Origin: Candidatus Kapaibacterium sp.
GTDB taxonomy: Bacteria; Bacteroidota; Ignavibacteria; Kapaibacteriales; NICIL-2
DNA length: 64,000 bases
Assembly (NCBI GenBank): GCA_026003495.1
Contig: BPHK01000001.1
Location: forward strand, 806,001 to 870,000
Direction of reading: 5' to 3'
The number at the start of each line of letters is the position of its first letter. Position 1 is the first letter of the stretch. Positions 62,567 through 64,000 of this stretch are shown piece after piece. The position numbers were made by a program, and so were the translations under genes. Below the pieces are notes generated by a model that saw nothing but the letters and a program-made list of their open reading frames with translations, ran no database searches and was not told the DNA's origin.

Positions 62567-64000
62567 CGCCGGCTAAAGGACGCTAACCGCATGCAGATGA
62601 GGTCCTCGAGGTTGCGGGCGATGGACTCCGGTACAAGGAGATGGTTCGCCAGGATTGCCACGCAGAGGACCTCGCCATCCCGGGTAGTCACGTAGCCTGC
62701 CAGTGCGGAAACGTTGTCAAGCGTACCAGTCTTTGCGGCGACGTTTTTTTCGGCGAGTGTGCCCACAAGACGAGTCCTGAGCGTTCCAGGTTCACCAGGG
62801 CGGGCAAGCGATGCGGCAACGTCATTGCGCCAGGAGCTTCGCCAGAGCATCCACAGTAGACGTGCAACCAGCGATGGTGTAACAAGGTTCAGTCGCGAAA
62901 GGCCGCTCCCATCGCTCATTGCAAGTTCATCGCTGGCTAACCCATTTCGCTGTAGCATCGAGCGGATGTAGTCCGCCCCAGCAGCAAAGCTACCAGCGCC
63001 ACTACTTTCTTTCCCAATGGTTTTCAGCAGCATTTCTGCACAGAGGTTGTGGCTGGTGCGGTTCATGACCGCAATGATGGTGCGCAGCGGTGGTGAGCTG
63101 TACTCTGCAAGTATCGGCAAGCGGCTGTACGAAATCGGCTCGCCCCATTCAGAAGCAGTGAGGACACTACCACGAAAGCGAATCTGATGTCGCTCTAGGG
63201 CATTGCGGAAAAGCATCCCAACGTAGAGTGCGGGATTATCCACCGGAACGTCCACTATCACTGGCTCGTCTGCACTACCGTCGGGAAGTGGCACAACACC
63301 CCGGAGTTCGAGAGCGTTTGAACCAAGCTCCCGTTGCACTGCGATCTCTGCTGGCTGGTCATGCGGAACGGTGAGTATCTCGGACGTTACGCGAATAGCA
63401 CCGTTGCCGTAGAGTAGCTCAATGGTGGCAGGCTGCCCGACTGCGCTCGCTGGGTGAATCACAATTCGTGCGCAGTTGTCAAACGCTGCCAGTGCCGATA
63501 CCGGCGGGGAATAGGGCTTGGCAAGGTCATCCCACATCCAGCCGGGGCCGTAGCGGATTGCATCGAAGTAGCAATCGTCAGCGATGATGTTCCCTTTGAT
63601 CGTAGTGATGCCCAGCGAATCAAGCCCGCGGATCCAGACGGCAAAGACGCTATCCGGATGCGAATTGAACGCTTCGCTCCACGTTGGGTCTCCACTCCCA
63701 CGAATGATGAGATTCCCTTCGAAATCGCCTCCTTGGCGGATGCGGCCGTCGAGGTAGATGCGAGTGGTAAAGCGAAACTCCGGTCCGAGCAGTTCCAATG
63801 CTGCTGCAGTGGTAAAAAGCTTCATCAGCGAGGCAGGCACGAACGCCTTGGTATCGTTCGAGCGGAAGAGGAATTCGCCTGTCTCTGTCGAAAGGACGCA
63901 CACACCGATGTATGCCGATGCTACGTCGCGATTTTTCAGGAGCGCTTCCAGGTCTGCTTGCAGTTCGCGGATCGGCGACCGTTGCACAACTGGCTCCCGA
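62563..64000 (-). CDS. dacB: D-alanyl-D-alanine carboxypeptidase/endopeptidase (PBP4, family S13), 5' end outside the window
   Basis: The frame stays open to the window edge (the last visible codons read R-E-P-V-V-Q-R), so the signal peptide and start lie outside. At least 478 residues are visible. Penicillin-binding motifs are SLMK (Ser nucleophile) in VPASLMKLFT, S-H-N in NRTSHNLCAEM and K-T-G in AAKTGTLDN. The inserted domains between SxxK and SxN are typical of PBP4. It trims or cleaves peptidoglycan cross-links in the periplasm. It is convergent with the small membrane-protein gene. Confidence 0.92.
   Translation of the reverse strand, partial: REPVVQRSPIRELQADLEALLKNRDVASAYIGVCVLSTETGEFLFRSNDTKAFVPASLMKLFTTAAALELLGPEFRFTTRIYLDGRIRQGGDFEGNLIIRGSGDPTWSEAFNSHPDSVFAVWIRGLDSLGITTIKGNIIADDCYFDAIRYGPGWMWDDLAKPYSPPVSALAAFDNCARIVIHPASAVGQPATIELLYGNGAIRVTSEILTVPHDQPAEIAVQRELGSNALELRGVVPLPDGSADEPVIVDVPVDNPALYVGMLFRNALERHQIRFRGSVLTASEWGEPISYSRLPILAEYSSPPLRTIIAVMNRTSHNLCAEMLLKTIGKESSGAGSFAAGADYIRSMLQRNGLASDELAMSDGSGLSRLNLVTPSLVARLLWMLWRSSWRNDVAASLARPGEPGTLRTRLVGTLAEKNVAAKTGTLDNVSALAGYVTTRDGEVLCVAILANHLLVPESIARNLEDLICMRLASFSRR

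Overview
The window reads as a chromosomal segment from a diderm bacterium of the Bacteroidota/Chlorobi superphylum. It has no phage, insertion sequence, CRISPR array or rRNA. The placement rests on several signs. There are three large secreted proteins, two with a clear and one with a probable type IX secretion (T9SS, Por) C-terminal sorting tail, and a PorQ-like protein. There is a bacillithiol gene (bshA), a ZnuD-like TonB receptor with its companion lipoprotein, and promoters of the Bacteroidota type (TTG, about 21 nt, TAnnTTTG). Base composition looks moderately GC-rich by eye. A deep-branching lineage such as Ignavibacteria/Kapabacteria is my best guess, but that is inference. Genes are packed very tightly: many neighbours overlap by ATGA or TGATG, convergent genes abut or overlap at their stops, and no gene-free stretch exceeds about 210 bases.

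Layout. 1-3.2 kb: a WD40 protein cut by the window edge, a MerR regulator, an anti-sigma-type kinase, yraN and a LolC/FtsX permease. 3.2-12 kb: accC, an M42 peptidase, mazG, an LCP-domain protein, an M20 peptidase, a DMT transporter, 5-formyl-THF cyclo-ligase and an unknown secreted protein. 12-17.7 kb: a peroxiredoxin divergent from an M1 aminopeptidase, an ABC exporter whose ATPase gene carries a one-base frameshift, ferritin and an SRPBCC protein. 17.8 kb: tRNA-Pro(UGG) and a strong hairpin. 17.9-23.3 kb (minus strand): a flippase, an Ig-like lipoprotein, pdxB, rfbC and a DNA/RNA nuclease. 23.3-28.4 kb: a 3-methyladenine glycosylase, Nudix-parA-parB-thioesterase-porQ, and a small secreted unknown.

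28.5-35.9 kb: heparinase II/III, a second flippase and ftsX on the minus strand, divergent from wecB-era-E1 alpha. This looks like surface polysaccharide export beside core genes. 35.9-39.2 kb: a probable zinc-uptake triad (small Cys/His protein, TonB receptor, lipoprotein). 39.2-48 kb (minus): an aldehyde dehydrogenase and a Rid-family deaminase that together fit the 2-aminomuconate steps of tryptophan/kynurenine breakdown, interleaved with two secreted T9SS-type proteins. The larger of these has a second one-base frameshift near its N-terminus. 48-51.4 kb: xerC, a Gfo/Idh/MocA oxidoreductase and a DUF5723-like outer-membrane protein. 51.3-60.7 kb (minus): bshA, a giant SBBP-propeller secreted protein, a TPR protein, lon and a small lipoprotein. 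60.8-64 kb: yigZ, a small orphan, gcvH, a four-helix membrane protein and a dacB-type D-Ala-D-Ala peptidase cut by the window edge.

I do not see one obvious new defence or mobile system. The observations most worth checking are the two single-base frameshifts in otherwise intact genes, the aminomuconate pair split by a secreted-protein gene, the LCP-domain protein in a diderm, and the recurrent promoter motif.
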